Part shown: one piece after another, positions 20,272 to 30,242 of the stretch | How positions within the stretch are numbered: the stretch's first letter is position 1 | How the letters are laid out: each line of letters starts with the position of its first letter | Source: Altererythrobacter sp. | GTDB lineage: Bacteria; Pseudomonadota; Alphaproteobacteria; Sphingomonadales; Sphingomonadaceae | Length of the DNA stretch: 64,000 bases | Direction: 5' to 3' | Assembly: GCA_031178065.1 (NCBI GenBank) | Contig: JAPSJS010000007.1 | Coordinates: 1 to 64,000, forward strand | Position numbers and translations under genes: made by a program | The notes under the pieces: model-generated | The model's database searches: none | What the model saw: only the letters and a program-made list of their open reading frames with translations | Told to the model about the DNA's origin: nothing

Positions 20272-21072
20272 CTAGCCTTCGGTCTCTTCGTCCGCCTTCT
20301 CGTCCTCCGCATCGGCGGCAGCCTTGCGCTCCGAGAAGCGCATCAGCACGAGCGATCCCTCGAACAGCAGCAGCAAGGGCAGAGCCAAAATCAACTGCGA
20401 ACCCGGGTCGGGCGGCGTCACGATCGCGGCAACCGCGACCACCGCCACGATGACGTACCGCCGTGCGGCAACAAGTTGCTCCCGCGTGACGATGCCTGCG
20501 CGATTCAGCAGCAGCAGCAGAACCGGGAGGAGGAAGCTGATCCCGAACGCCAGGATGAACTGCATCACCAGCGAGAGATAGTTGCCGGTGCCGGGCAGAG
20601 CCTCGATGTCGAGTCCGCCGACCGTCCCTTCGAAGCCGAGGAACCAGCGAAACGCCGTCGGCATGACGACGTAATAGGCCAGCGCGGCCCCGCACAGAAA
20701 CAGAATAGGTGTGGCAATCAGGAACGGCAGGAAGGCCTTCTTCTCGCGCGCGTAGAGGCCCGGCGCGACGAAGGCCCAAAGCTGGTTCGCGATTACCGGA
20801 AAGCTGATGAAGAAGGCTGCGAAGAGCGCCACTTTCAGTTCGACGAAGAACGCCTCGTAGAGCTGCGTGTAAATCAGCTTCCCCTGTCCCTGGGGGAAAG
20901 CGAGCGTGAGCGGCCGCACGAGAAAACCGAAAATGTCGTCGGCAAAATAGAGACAGACGGCGAAGGCGATCGCCAAGGCGATGACACATCGCATCAGACG
21001 CGCCCGCAGTTCGATCAGATGATCGAGCAACGGCGCCTGCGTCTCATCGAGATCTCGCAATTGAAGTGCCAT
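20272..21072 (-). CDS. tatC: Sec-independent protein translocase TatC
   Basis: PLLDHLIELRARLMRC..., polytopic; follows tatB. Confidence 0.97.
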   Translation of the reverse strand: MALQLRDLDETQAPLLDHLIELRARLMRCVIALAIAFAVCLYFADDIFGFLVRPLTLAFPQGQGKLIYTQLYEAFFVELKVALFAAFFISFPVIANQLWAFVAPGLYAREKKAFLPFLIATPILFLCGAALAYYVVMPTAFRWFLGFEGTVGGLDIEALPGTGNYLSLVMQFILAFGISFLLPVLLLLLNRAGIVTREQLVAARRYVIVAVVAVAAIVTPPDPGSQLILALPLLLLFEGSLVLMRFSERKAAADAEDEKADEETEG

Positions 21073-21078
21073 GGCGCG

Positions 21079-21441
21079 CTATTCGGACCCCGGTTTGCCG
21101 AGGGGCAGCTTGGGCTGGTCGTCTGCTTCGGGCGGAGGCGCCTTCGGCTCGGTTCGCGATTCGGCAGTCGGCGCAGTCGCCGGTTCAGCCGGCTCGGCCG
21201 CGTCCGCCGGATGCTCGGCCATGATCTGCGCGTTCTGCTCGCGCCACTTCTTCTCCATTTCCTCCATTTCCGCCTCGCGGATCATGGTCTCGACCCCCGT
21301 GCGAAAATGGCCGGAAACACGGCGAATCTTGCCCATCCACCGGCCGGCCGTGCGCAAGGCAAGCGGCAGGTCCTTCGGGCCGATCACAATGACCGCCACG
21401 ATTACGATGACGAGCAGTTCGGTGGCGCCGATATCGAACAT
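21079..21441 (-). CDS. tatB: Sec-independent protein translocase TatB
   Basis: MFDIGATELLVIVIVAVIVIGPKDLPLALRTAGRWMGK. Confidence 0.96.
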   Translation of the reverse strand: MFDIGATELLVIVIVAVIVIGPKDLPLALRTAGRWMGKIRRVSGHFRTGVETMIREAEMEEMEKKWREQNAQIMAEHPADAAEPAEPATAPTAESRTEPKAPPPEADDQPKLPLGKPGSE

Positions 21442-21467
21442 GGCTCAGACGGCGCGGAAATTCGGGT

Positions 21468-21719
21468 TCAACGGTTGTTGTCGCGGCTTTCCGCCGGCTT
21501 CACGTCGCTGGCCGCTTCGGACGCGGGCTTCGCCTCGTGCGCAGGACCTTCGATTCGCGGCGAAGGTTTCGAAGCCTTGCCGTCCTCCTCGGTCATGCCT
21601 TCCTTGAAGCTTTTGATGCCTTTGCCGAAATCCCCCATCATTTCCGAGATGCGCCCACGCCCGAAGAGGACGAGGATAACGAGCGCGATGATGATGAGCT
21701 GCCAGGGGCCGAGCGACAT
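21468..21719 (-). CDS. tatA: Twin-arginine translocase TatA
   Basis: MSLGPWQLIIIALVILVLFGRGRISEMMGDFGKGIKSFKEGM; start trimmed within a longer ORF. Confidence 0.95.
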   Translation of the reverse strand: MSLGPWQLIIIALVILVLFGRGRISEMMGDFGKGIKSFKEGMTEEDGKASKPSPRIEGPAHEAKPASEAASDVKPAESRDNNR

Positions 21720-21795
21720 GGGGAACCTTTCGTTTGCTTGAGGGGCGATATAGGCCTTTCCACCGCCTCGCGCCAGCGCGGAGCGGTCGACAGAT

Positions 21796-22416
21796 TCAAC
21801 TGGTAGGCAGCGTCTGCCCCTGCGTTTCTGTCTCGGAGGTGTCGTGCCCGCCCGCTGCGGCCGCTTCGTAGGCGTCCTCGACCGGATCGAGCAGGCCCGC
21901 AGCGCGCAATTCGTCGATACCCGGCAGGTCACGCCGCGATTCGAGGCCGAAGTGCTGCAGGAACTCGGGCGTGGTCGCATATATCACCGGCCGCCCGGGA
22001 ACTTCGCGCCGCCCCGCCACGCGCACCCAGCCCGCCTCCATCAGCACGTCAAGCGTGCCGGAGGAGGTCTGCACGCCGCGGATCGATTCGATCTCCGCGC
22101 GGCTGACCGGCTCGTGATAGGCGACGATCGCAAGCACTTCCGTCGCGGCGCGGCTCAGGCGGCGGACTTGCTCGCGCTCGCGCCGCAGCAGGTGCGCGAG
22201 ATCGGGCGCGGTCTGGAAATGCCAGCGCTTCGCCCGCTCGACCAGCCGAATCCCGCGCGGTTCGTAGAATGCGGCGAGGTCGCGCAGCGCCTCGCGGACA
22301 TGGCCCGGATCGGCATCGCCGAGGTGCCCTGCGAGCGCCTCGACCGTCATCGGCTCCTCGGCGGCGAACAGCGTCGCCTCGATCGCGCGCTGGAGTTCGT
22401 CGACCGCCGCCGTCAT
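21796..22416 (-). CDS. scpB: Segregation and condensation protein ScpB
   Basis: AIEATLFAAEEPMTVEAL, VLAIVAYHEPVSRAEIESIRGV; next to scpA. Confidence 0.94.
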   Translation of the reverse strand: MTAAVDELQRAIEATLFAAEEPMTVEALAGHLGDADPGHVREALRDLAAFYEPRGIRLVERAKRWHFQTAPDLAHLLRREREQVRRLSRAATEVLAIVAYHEPVSRAEIESIRGVQTSSGTLDVLMEAGWVRVAGRREVPGRPVIYATTPEFLQHFGLESRRDLPGIDELRAAGLLDPVEDAYEAAAAGGHDTSETETQGQTLPTS

Positions 22417-23228
22417 GCGGTCACTCGCCGCAGACGGAGTGGGCCGAACACTTCCTCTTGCGCCAGCTCCGCCTTGCCCAGGCGGGCGAGTTCGAGCGCC
22501 GCCACGAAACTCGATGCGAGCGCCGAGCGGCGCAGGCGCGGCTCGGCATGAGGCGGCAGGAAATCGCGCAGCTCCATCCAGTCGAGTGTGACGCCGAGCA
22601 TCGCCGATACCCGGTCGAGCGCCGATTCGAGCGTCATGACCGGCCGTTCGCGAACCATGTGGATCGCCGGCGCCGTGCGCGCCTTGACCTGCCCGTACGC
22701 CTGGACCAGCGCGTACCAGTCGCAAGTCCATTTGGTCGTGCGGTCGATCCGCAGCCCCTCCGGCGCAGGGCGAACGAAGACGTCGCGCCCGATCCGGTCG
22801 CGCGCCATCAACCGCGCCGCCGCCTCGCGCATCGCGCCCAGCCGCTGCAGCCGCAGCTGCAGCCGCAGCGCGAGTTCTTCGGGGCTCGGATCCTCCTGCT
22901 CCTCCTTCGGCAGCAGCAGGGCCGATTTCAGATAAGCAAGCCAGGCCGCCATCACGAGGTAGTCGGCCGCCAGCTCCAGCCGCAGCGCCTCCGCCCGCTC
23001 GATATAGCCGAGGTACTGGTCGACCAGCGCGAGGATCGAGATCGAACGCAAGTCGACCTTCTGCCGCCGCGCGAGATCGAGCAGCAGGTCGAGCGGCCCT
23101 TCCCATCCATCGAGCTCCAGATAGAGCGCGGTATTCTCGGTCTCGCCCGCCCCGGCGCCGGACCAGCTCTCATCGTCATCGGCATCGGAGCCGGCGGCGA
23201 TATCGAAGAGCAGGCCGTCTTCGGTCAC
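22413..23228 (-). CDS. scpA: Segregation and condensation protein ScpA
   Basis: LDGWEGPLDLLLDLARRQKVDLRSISILALVDQYL. Confidence 0.95.
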   Translation of the reverse strand: MTEDGLLFDIAAGSDADDDESWSGAGAGETENTALYLELDGWEGPLDLLLDLARRQKVDLRSISILALVDQYLGYIERAEALRLELAADYLVMAAWLAYLKSALLLPKEEQEDPSPEELALRLQLRLQRLGAMREAAARLMARDRIGRDVFVRPAPEGLRIDRTTKWTCDWYALVQAYGQVKARTAPAIHMVRERPVMTLESALDRVSAMLGVTLDWMELRDFLPPHAEPRLRRSALASSFVAALELARLGKAELAQEEVFGPLRLRRVTA

Positions 23229-24244
23229 GCCGCTTGTCCCGCCAGCGCGAGCAAGGCGTCCCGCTTGGCCAGAAGATCGGCCGCCTGTCCGTCACTCTCG
23301 CGCACTTGTGTGCCGTTGAGTGCCTGTTCGAGGCGTTTCAGTCCCCGTGCGGGCAAGGCGGGCAGGCGCTCCGCAATCGCCGTCATGTCGTCCATCTTCG
23401 CCCAGCAGTTGAGCACGAGATCGCAGCCCGCGGCGACGGCGCGCGCCGCCCTCTCGGGAACCGTGCCGGAGAGCGCCTCCATGTCAATATCGTCGGTCAG
23501 GAGAAGACCGTCGAAGCCGATCCGCCCCCGGATCACCTCATTCACGACTGTCGGCGAAAGAGTCGCCGGGTTGTCGGCGTCCCACGCGGTGAACAGCAAA
23601 TGTCCTGTCATGCCGATCGGCGTGTCCGCCAGCGCGCGGAACGGCGCGAGGTCGGTCTCCAGCTCCGCCTCGCTCGCGGTGACGGTGGGCATTTCCTTGT
23701 GGGTGTCGGTGCTCGACCGGCCATGCCCCGGCATGTGCTTGATGCAGCCGCCGACGCCGCCCCGCGCGAGGCCGTCGAGGATCGCGCGGCCGAGCGCGGC
23801 GACCTGCCTGGGTTCACTGCCGAGGGCGCGATCGCCGATCACGTCGTGCGCCCCTTCCTGCCGCACGTCGAGCGGCGGGTGACAATCTACGGTGATGCCC
23901 ATGGCCGAAAGCTCGATCGCCATGGCCTCCGCATTGGCGCGCGCCGCCTCGATCGCGCTTGCCGGCGCGATCTGGTAGAGCCGATCGAACGCCGCGCCGG
24001 CCGGATAACCGGCCCATTGCGGCGGACGCAGGCGAGCGACCCGGCCGCCTTCCTGATCGATGCAGACGAACAGACGCTCGCGCCCATGCAGGTCGCGCAG
24101 GGAATCGGTCAGCGCGCGCAGTTGCTCGCGCGTTTCGCAGTTGCGGCCGAACAGGATGTAGCCCGCGGGATCGGCTTCGCGGAAGAAGTCGCGCTCCTCC
24201 GCGGTCAGCCTGGCCCCGGACAGTCCGTAAATTGCGGGCGTCAT
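23225..24244 (-). CDS. nagZ: Beta-N-acetylhexosaminidase (GH3)
   Basis: CIDQEGGRVARL, CIKHMPGHGRSSTDTHKEMPTV, LLLTDDIDMEAL. Confidence 0.95.
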   Translation of the reverse strand: MTPAIYGLSGARLTAEERDFFREADPAGYILFGRNCETREQLRALTDSLRDLHGRERLFVCIDQEGGRVARLRPPQWAGYPAGAAFDRLYQIAPASAIEAARANAEAMAIELSAMGITVDCHPPLDVRQEGAHDVIGDRALGSEPRQVAALGRAILDGLARGGVGGCIKHMPGHGRSSTDTHKEMPTVTASEAELETDLAPFRALADTPIGMTGHLLFTAWDADNPATLSPTVVNEVIRGRIGFDGLLLTDDIDMEALSGTVPERAARAVAAGCDLVLNCWAKMDDMTAIAERLPALPARGLKRLEQALNGTQVRESDGQAADLLAKRDALLALAGQAA

Positions 24245-24320
24245 GGACTAGGAATCGCAGCAATCCGCGCATGCCGCAAGCACGGCAGCGGGTTGCGGTG
24301 TGGATAGCGAGCGTGGTGGC

Positions 24321-25034
24321 TCAGCGCTTGACCTGGCAAGCGACCCCATCGGCCTGCAAGGCGTCGCACAGCCGCTTCGCGGAAGCCACGTCGCCAGCGA
24401 CTGCCTGGAGGCGATAAACGGTGCCGATGTCGGCCTTGCCCTCGACGATGCGATGCTTGACGCCGCTCAGAACCTCAGTCTGGCGGGTCAGCGTGGCCCA
24501 GCCGCGCTGCGCAGTCTCGCGGGTCGAGAACGCGCCGACCTGCACCGCAACGCCGGTCGAGGTTTCGGTTTCGCTCGCCCCGGTTTCGGAAGCGGCGCGC
24601 GGTGGCCGCACCTCCTGCTCCTGCGCGAGACGCCCCTGCTGGCTCTGCCCCAGGCCGACGGCCGGTGCGACATCGCCGGTTCCCTCTGCGATGCGGCCGC
24701 CGGGATTCTCGGGCCGTTCCTTGTAAGGCTCCTCGGGCGCTTCGATCGTGCTGCCGTCCGCCACGAGATCCGGATTGCCGCGCCCCTTCAGCAGATACCA
24801 GCCGCCGCCGAGCACGACTGCGAGCACGAGCAGCGCGAGGATCACGAAGCCCACGATCCGGCCGGCGTCGACGCCCTGTTCGTCGCCTTCGTCGTCGGCC
24901 GATTCGAGCCAGGGGAGCCGTTCGTCATCGTCGAGTTCGAGCTCGTGGGTTTCCATGGCCTCGCCATCTTCTTCCCACTCGCCAGCCACTGGCCCGCCGT
25001 CTTCGATGTTTCCACCCCGCCCCGTCATCGTCAC
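24321..25034 (-). CDS. SPOR domain-containing membrane protein
   Basis: TM helix plus C-terminal SPOR repeat (VAVQVGAFSTRETAQRGWATL ... YRLQAVAGDVASAKRLCDAL). Confidence 0.88.
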   Translation of the reverse strand: MTMTGRGGNIEDGGPVAGEWEEDGEAMETHELELDDDERLPWLESADDEGDEQGVDAGRIVGFVILALLVLAVVLGGGWYLLKGRGNPDLVADGSTIEAPEEPYKERPENPGGRIAEGTGDVAPAVGLGQSQQGRLAQEQEVRPPRAASETGASETETSTGVAVQVGAFSTRETAQRGWATLTRQTEVLSGVKHRIVEGKADIGTVYRLQAVAGDVASAKRLCDALQADGVACQVKR

Positions 25035-26776
25035 ATCTCCTCGACGGCCTCCACCCCCAGCAATGCGAGGCCATTGCGAACCACTTGCCCGATCTGCGCG
25101 GCGAGGAAAAGCCTCGCGCCGCTGAGCTCGGCATCTTGTGCCACGATGAAGCGCTTTGCCGGGGTGTCGTTGCCAAGATTCCAGTAGGCGTGGAACGCCG
25201 CCGCCAGATCGTAGAGGAAGAAGGCGACGCGGTGCGGCTCGCGCGCCTGTGCGGCCGCTTCGACCATCCGCGGGAACTGCGCGGCCTGCTTGACCAGCGC
25301 GAGCTCCTCAGCGCCCAGACGGGCGATCGCAGCATCCGACGGCGTCACGCCTTCGGCAGCGCCCTTGCGCAGCGTCGAGCTGATCCGGGCATGCGCGTAC
25401 TGCACGTAGAAGACCGGATTATCCTTCGAGGCCTCGACCACCTTGGCGAAGTCGAATTCCATCTGTGCTTCGGGCTTGCGGGTAAGCATGGTGAAGCGAA
25501 CCACGTCCCTGCCCACTTCCTGCACCACGTCCGCCAGCGTGACGAACGTGCCGCTGCGCTTCGACATCTTCACCGGTTCGCCGCCGCGCAGGAGCTGGAC
25601 CATCTGCACCAGCTTCACGTCGAAGGGTATCGGCTTGCCCTCGCCCTCGCTGAGCGCGGCAACGGCGGCCTTGATCCGCTTCACCGTGCCCGCGTGATCC
25701 GCACCCCAGATGTCGATCAGCGCATCGGCGCCTTCGGCCTTCTGCATGTGGTAGGCGAGGTCGGCGCCGAAGTAGGTCCAGTTCCCGTCGCTCTTGCGGA
25801 TCGGGCGGTCCTGATCGTCGCCGAAGCGGGTCGAGCGGAACAGCGGCAGCTCGACCGGCTCCCAATCCTCGGGCGTCTTGCCCTTGGGCGCTTCGAGGAT
25901 GCCGTCGTAGACCAGATCATATTGGCGCAGCCATCCTTCCGCCTGCGCGGGCTTGCCGGCGCGCTGGAGCTCGGCTTCCGAGGCGAACACGTCGTGGTGG
26001 ATGCCGAGCAGCGCAAGGTCGGCCTTGATCAGTTCCATCATGGCAGCGACCGCGCGGGCGCGGAACTCGGGCAGCCACTCGCTTTCAGGGGCATCACGAT
26101 ATTTGTCGCGGAGTTCCGCCGCGAGCGCCTGGCCTACCGGCTTCAAATATTCGCCGGGATAGAGCCCTTCCGGGATCGCGCCGATGTCCTCGCCCAGCGC
26201 CTCGCGGTAGCGCAGATGCGCCGAGCGGGCGAGCACGTCGACCTGGCCGCCGGCGTCGTTGACGTAGTATTCGCGGACCACCTCGTGCCCGGCGAATTCG
26301 AGCAGCGCGGCCAGCGCGTCGCCCACGACCGCCCCGCGGCAGTGCCCCATGTGCATCGGGCCAGTCGGGTTGGCCGAGACGTATTCGATGTTGACGCGCG
26401 TGCCGGTGCCGAGCGCCGAGCGGCCGTAGTCCGCGCCGAGTTCAGCGATCGCGGCCAGCTCGTCGCGCCACGCCGCGTCCGACAGGCGCAGGTTGATGAA
26501 ACCCGGGCCGGCGATTTCGGCGCTTTCGATGTCCGGATCGCGCTCGAGATGGGCGACCACCTTCTCGGCCAGCGCGCGCGGGTTGGTGGCGGCATGCTTC
26601 GCCAGCACCATCGCGGCATTGGTGGCGAGGTCGCCATGGCTCGGATCGCGCGGCGGCTCGACCGCAACGTTGGCGCGCGAGCTGCCTGCGGGCAACGCGC
26701 CTTCGGCTTCGAGTGCGGCGAGCACGGCATCGACTTTCGCCGCAAAGGCGGCGTGCAGGGTCTTGCGTTCGGACAT
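25031..26776 (-). CDS. argS: Arginyl-tRNA synthetase
   Basis: SANPTGPMHMGHCRGAVVGD HIGH-region motif; MSKRSGTFVTLAD. Confidence 0.97.
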   Translation of the reverse strand: MSERKTLHAAFAAKVDAVLAALEAEGALPAGSSRANVAVEPPRDPSHGDLATNAAMVLAKHAATNPRALAEKVVAHLERDPDIESAEIAGPGFINLRLSDAAWRDELAAIAELGADYGRSALGTGTRVNIEYVSANPTGPMHMGHCRGAVVGDALAALLEFAGHEVVREYYVNDAGGQVDVLARSAHLRYREALGEDIGAIPEGLYPGEYLKPVGQALAAELRDKYRDAPESEWLPEFRARAVAAMMELIKADLALLGIHHDVFASEAELQRAGKPAQAEGWLRQYDLVYDGILEAPKGKTPEDWEPVELPLFRSTRFGDDQDRPIRKSDGNWTYFGADLAYHMQKAEGADALIDIWGADHAGTVKRIKAAVAALSEGEGKPIPFDVKLVQMVQLLRGGEPVKMSKRSGTFVTLADVVQEVGRDVVRFTMLTRKPEAQMEFDFAKVVEASKDNPVFYVQYAHARISSTLRKGAAEGVTPSDAAIARLGAEELALVKQAAQFPRMVEAAAQAREPHRVAFFLYDLAAAFHAYWNLGNDTPAKRFIVAQDAELSGARLFLAAQIGQVVRNGLALLGVEAVEEM

Positions 26777-26845
26777 GGTCCGCGCGGTTAGACGAAATGC
26801 CGCAAAGCGCAAGCGCCCGCCCCCGGCGAGCGCATGCTGCCCCCC

Positions 26846-27496
26846 TTAGCGGGTGGCGTTGTAGGTCAGTTGTTCCTGCGTGAGCTGGAAACCGACCAGC
26901 AGCTCGAAATTCGCCCGGTCGAGCGCCGCACGGACTTCGGGATTGGCCAGCGGATCGAGTGCCGCGTCCGGATCGCCCGGTTCGCGGCGGCGCGTGATCT
27001 GTTCGCGAATGTCCTCCGGCAGCGTCGCGGCGCCCCGGTCGATGAACGCGCCCGCCACGCCGCTACCCTGCGCGCGCTCCTGCCCGGCGGCGAAATCGAT
27101 CACGACGGTGCCGACGCGCTTCGACTGCACCGCCGAACCGCCGCGCAGGACGGTGGAGAAGTAGGGAAGCTCGACCCGGCGCGCTTCGCTGGCGTCGGTG
27201 CGGCGCGCGAGCACGTCGAACGTCGCTTCGGAATAGATCCGCTCGCCGGTTTCGTTGCAGGTGCTGCGCACGTTGGTAATCGCCGCGGTCACGTCGATAT
27301 TGTCGGCGGTGGGCTGACCGGGCGTGCGGAACAGCGTGATGTCGCCGGTGTAGTCGGGCACACCCACGGCAGGGCACGCAGTCCGCACCGCGGTGATGCC
27401 GACGCCCTGATTGATGACGAGATCGCCTTCGCCCGCACAACCCGCCAGCGCTGCTGCGAGGGCGATCGGGGCGAAGAGGCGGCGGCTCGGTGTCAT
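26846..27496 (-). CDS. Hypothetical lipoprotein
   Basis: 216 aa with lipobox LAGCAG; no confident family. Confidence 0.75.
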   Translation of the reverse strand: MTPSRRLFAPIALAAALAGCAGEGDLVINQGVGITAVRTACPAVGVPDYTGDITLFRTPGQPTADNIDVTAAITNVRSTCNETGERIYSEATFDVLARRTDASEARRVELPYFSTVLRGGSAVQSKRVGTVVIDFAAGQERAQGSGVAGAFIDRGAATLPEDIREQITRRREPGDPDAALDPLANPEVRAALDRANFELLVGFQLTQEQLTYNATR

Positions 27497-27566
27497 GCAA
27501 GGCTTCCTTCGAATTCCAATCTCGCCGCCCTAGCGAGGCGCGCGGCAAAGCGCTAGAGGCGCGGAT

Positions 27567-28541
27567 ATGAATGCCCCATTGCAATCCCGCGACCGCGCCG
27601 AGGAGCGCGCCGCATTGACCCTGCTGATCGCCGCGCCGCGCGGGTTCTGCGCCGGGGTCGACCGGGCGATCGAGATCGTCGAGCGCGCGCTCGAACGTTA
27701 CGGGCCGCCCGTCTATGTGCGTCACGAGATCGTCCACAACCGCTACGTGGTCGATTCTCTCAAAGCCAAGGGCGCGGTGTTCGTGGAGGAACTCGATTCG
27801 GTGCCCGACGGCGCGCCGGTGGTGTTCAGCGCGCACGGCGTGCCGAAGTCGGTCCCCGCCGAGGCGGGGCGGCGCGGGCTCGACTACCTCGATGCCACCT
27901 GCCCGCTGGTGAGCAAGGTCCACCGCCAGGCCGAACGGCAGATCGAGGCCGGTCGCCATATCGTGTTCATCGGCCACAAGGGGCATCCGGAAGTCATCGG
28001 CACGATGGGCCAGGTGCCCGAAGGCACGATGACGCTGGTCGAGACCGTCGCCGATGTCGAGGCGCTCGAATTTCCAACAGACCAGCCGCTCGCGTTCCTG
28101 ACGCAGACGACGCTCTCCGTCGACGACACACGGGCGATCGTCGCAGCGCTTCGGGACAAGTATCCGCACGTCGTGGGCCCGAAGGCGGAAGACATCTGCT
28201 ATGCGACATCCAACCGCCAGGCGGCGGTCAAGGCGATCGCGCCCGACAGTGATCTCGTCCTCGTGATCGGCGCGCCGAACAGTTCGAACTCGCTGCGGCT
28301 GGTCGAAGTCGCCGAGCGCTGCGGCACAGATGCCAAGCTGATCCAGCGCGCGAGCGACATCCGGCCTGAATGGCTCGACGGCGTTCAAACGGTCGGCCTT
28401 ACCGCCGGCGCCTCCGCCCCGGAGGAACTGGTGCGCGAGGTGGTTGAGCAGCTTTCGCAATGGCGCACGGTCGAGGAACACACGCTCGTTACCACCGAAG
28501 AGAAGATGGTGTTCAAGCTGCCGCGCCAGCTCGTCGACTAG
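27567..28541 (+). CDS. ispH: 4-hydroxy-3-methylbut-2-enyl diphosphate reductase
   Basis: [40 protein letters not shown]. Confidence 0.98.
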   Translation: MNAPLQSRDRAEERAALTLLIAAPRGFCAGVDRAIEIVERALERYGPPVYVRHEIVHNRYVVDSLKAKGAVFVEELDSVPDGAPVVFSAHGVPKSVPAEAGRRGLDYLDATCPLVSKVHRQAERQIEAGRHIVFIGHKGHPEVIGTMGQVPEGTMTLVETVADVEALEFPTDQPLAFLTQTTLSVDDTRAIVAALRDKYPHVVGPKAEDICYATSNRQAAVKAIAPDSDLVLVIGAPNSSNSLRLVEVAERCGTDAKLIQRASDIRPEWLDGVQTVGLTAGASAPEELVREVVEQLSQWRTVEEHTLVTTEEKMVFKLPRQLVD

Positions 28542-28546
28542 CGACA

Positions 28547-29512
28547 ATGGCCGTCTATACCTACCTCGGGGCCGAAGATCTCGCCGATCTGATCGCGCAT
28601 TATGACGTTGGAACGCTCGTTTCGGCCAAGGGAATTGCCGAAGGCGTGTCGAACAGCAATTGGCTGATCGAAACCGATCGTGGCCGGTTCATCCTGACGA
28701 TGTACGAACGGCGGATCGATCCGGACGACTTGCCCTTCTTCCTCGGCCTGCTCGATCATCTGTCCGCCGCCGACTGCCCTGTGCCACGTACGATACACGA
28801 CCGCGACGGCGCGGCGTGGCGGATGCTGGGTGGCAAGGCGGTGGCGCTGATCGAATTTCTCCCGGGCGTCTCGGTCGATCGGCCGACACCTTCTCAGGCG
28901 CGGGCGGTCGGCTCGGCGCTCGCGCAGGTCCATCTCGCCTCGTGCGATTTCCCGCTCGAGCGGACCGATCCGCTTGACCCCAGCTTCAACTGGCACACGC
29001 TCGAGCGTTGCGGGGAACAGGCGCTGGCATCGATCGACCCGATGTTGCCGGGGACGATAGATATGGCCGGGCGGATAGCCGAGAACTGGCCGGTGGATCT
29101 CGACCGCGCGATCATCCATGCGGATCTCTTTCCCGACAACGTGCTGATGCTCGGCAACCGGGTCTCGGGAATGATCGACTTCTACTTCGCATGCAGCGGC
29201 GCGATGGCTTACGATCTGGCGGTGACCCATGCCGCCTGGAGCTTCGACGCGCGCGGAGCCAGCTACCGGCCGGAGGTCGGCAAGGCGCTGATCGAGGGTT
29301 ACGAGGCCGTTCGGCCGCTAGCCTCGCGCGAGCGTCAGGAGATGTCTCTGCTTGCCCAAGGCGCCTGCCTGCGCTTCACGGCGAGCCGCGCCGAGGACTG
29401 GCTCGACACGCCGTCCGACGCGCTGGTGACGCGCAAGGACCCGATGGATTTCGCACGGCGCTGGAAGTTCTACGCCGAAGCGGGCGACGCCCCGTTCGCC
29501 TCGCGCGGCTGA
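28547..29512 (+). CDS. thrB: Homoserine kinase
   Basis: APH-fold kinase ([13 protein letters not shown]); start [15 protein letters not shown]; common alphaproteobacterial ispH-thrB-rnhA order. Confidence 0.93.
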   Translation: MAVYTYLGAEDLADLIAHYDVGTLVSAKGIAEGVSNSNWLIETDRGRFILTMYERRIDPDDLPFFLGLLDHLSAADCPVPRTIHDRDGAAWRMLGGKAVALIEFLPGVSVDRPTPSQARAVGSALAQVHLASCDFPLERTDPLDPSFNWHTLERCGEQALASIDPMLPGTIDMAGRIAENWPVDLDRAIIHADLFPDNVLMLGNRVSGMIDFYFACSGAMAYDLAVTHAAWSFDARGASYRPEVGKALIEGYEAVRPLASRERQEMSLLAQGACLRFTASRAEDWLDTPSDALVTRKDPMDFARRWKFYAEAGDAPFASRG

Positions 29513-29531
29513 GGAGGTACGGACGACAGCA

Positions 29532-29981
29532 ATGAAGCAGGTCGAGATCTTTACCGACGGCGCGTGCAAGGGCAATCCCGGCCCGGGCGGCTGGGCCGCG
29601 CTGCTGCGCATGGGACGACACGAGAAGGAACTGGCCGGCGCCGAGAGCGACACGACCAACAACCGCATGGAACTGACCGCCGCGATCCGCGGACTTCAAG
29701 CGCTGACCGAACCGTGCCGGGTAACGCTCCATTCGGACAGCAAGTACGTGCTCGACGGCATCACCAAGTGGGTCGAAGGCTGGAAGCGACGGGGCTGGAC
29801 GAACGCCAGCAGGAAGCCCGTCCGCAACGCCGACCTGTGGCACGAGCTGATCGATGCCGCTGCGCGCCACGAGATCGTGTGGCAGTGGGTCAAGGGGCAC
29901 TCGGGTCACCCCGAGAACGATCGCGTCGACCAACTCGCAAGCGACGAGGCCGAGCGGATCGCGCGCGAGGCGATCCGCTGA
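29532..29981 (+). CDS. rnhA: Ribonuclease HI
   Basis: [36 protein letters not shown]. Confidence 0.98.
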   Translation: MKQVEIFTDGACKGNPGPGGWAALLRMGRHEKELAGAESDTTNNRMELTAAIRGLQALTEPCRVTLHSDSKYVLDGITKWVEGWKRRGWTNASRKPVRNADLWHELIDAAARHEIVWQWVKGHSGHPENDRVDQLASDEAERIAREAIR

Positions 29982-29996
29982 CCCCGAGCTTCTGCG

Positions 29997-30173
29997 TCAG
30001 CTTTCGTCGGTGGTGCCGGCGCCCGGCCCGTTCTTCTGGATCGATTCGATCGCGTTCTTCGCGCTCGCCTTGCTGGCGTAACCTTCCGTCCAGAAGATCG
30101 CCTCCGAGTTGTACATGAAGTAAGCCACGAACTCGCCGGCCTTGTTCTTCTTGATCTTGAAGTGGTGAGCCAT
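29997..30173 (-). CDS. DUF1508/YegP-like small protein
   Basis: 58-aa ORF absent from the supplied track: MAHHFKIKKNKAGEFVAYFMYNSEAIFWTEGYASKASAKNAIESIQKNGPGAGTTDES. Confidence 0.85.
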   Translation of the reverse strand: MAHHFKIKKNKAGEFVAYFMYNSEAIFWTEGYASKASAKNAIESIQKNGPGAGTTDES

Positions 30174-30242
30174 CTGTGCGTCGTCTCCTGTCGATTGCGA
30201 AGCGCGGGCAGATTAACAAATGATAGCCAGATGGCCAGTGCT

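Noticed and set aside
20236-21741. 501-aa plus-strand ORF opposite tatABC
   Set aside because: Antisense shadow; Gln/Arg-rich and no motif
22269-23882. 537-aa plus-strand ORF opposite scpA/nagZ
   Set aside because: Antisense shadow crossing two gene boundaries
24602-26791. 729-aa plus-strand ORF opposite argS and the SPOR gene
   Set aside because: Antisense shadow across two genuine genes
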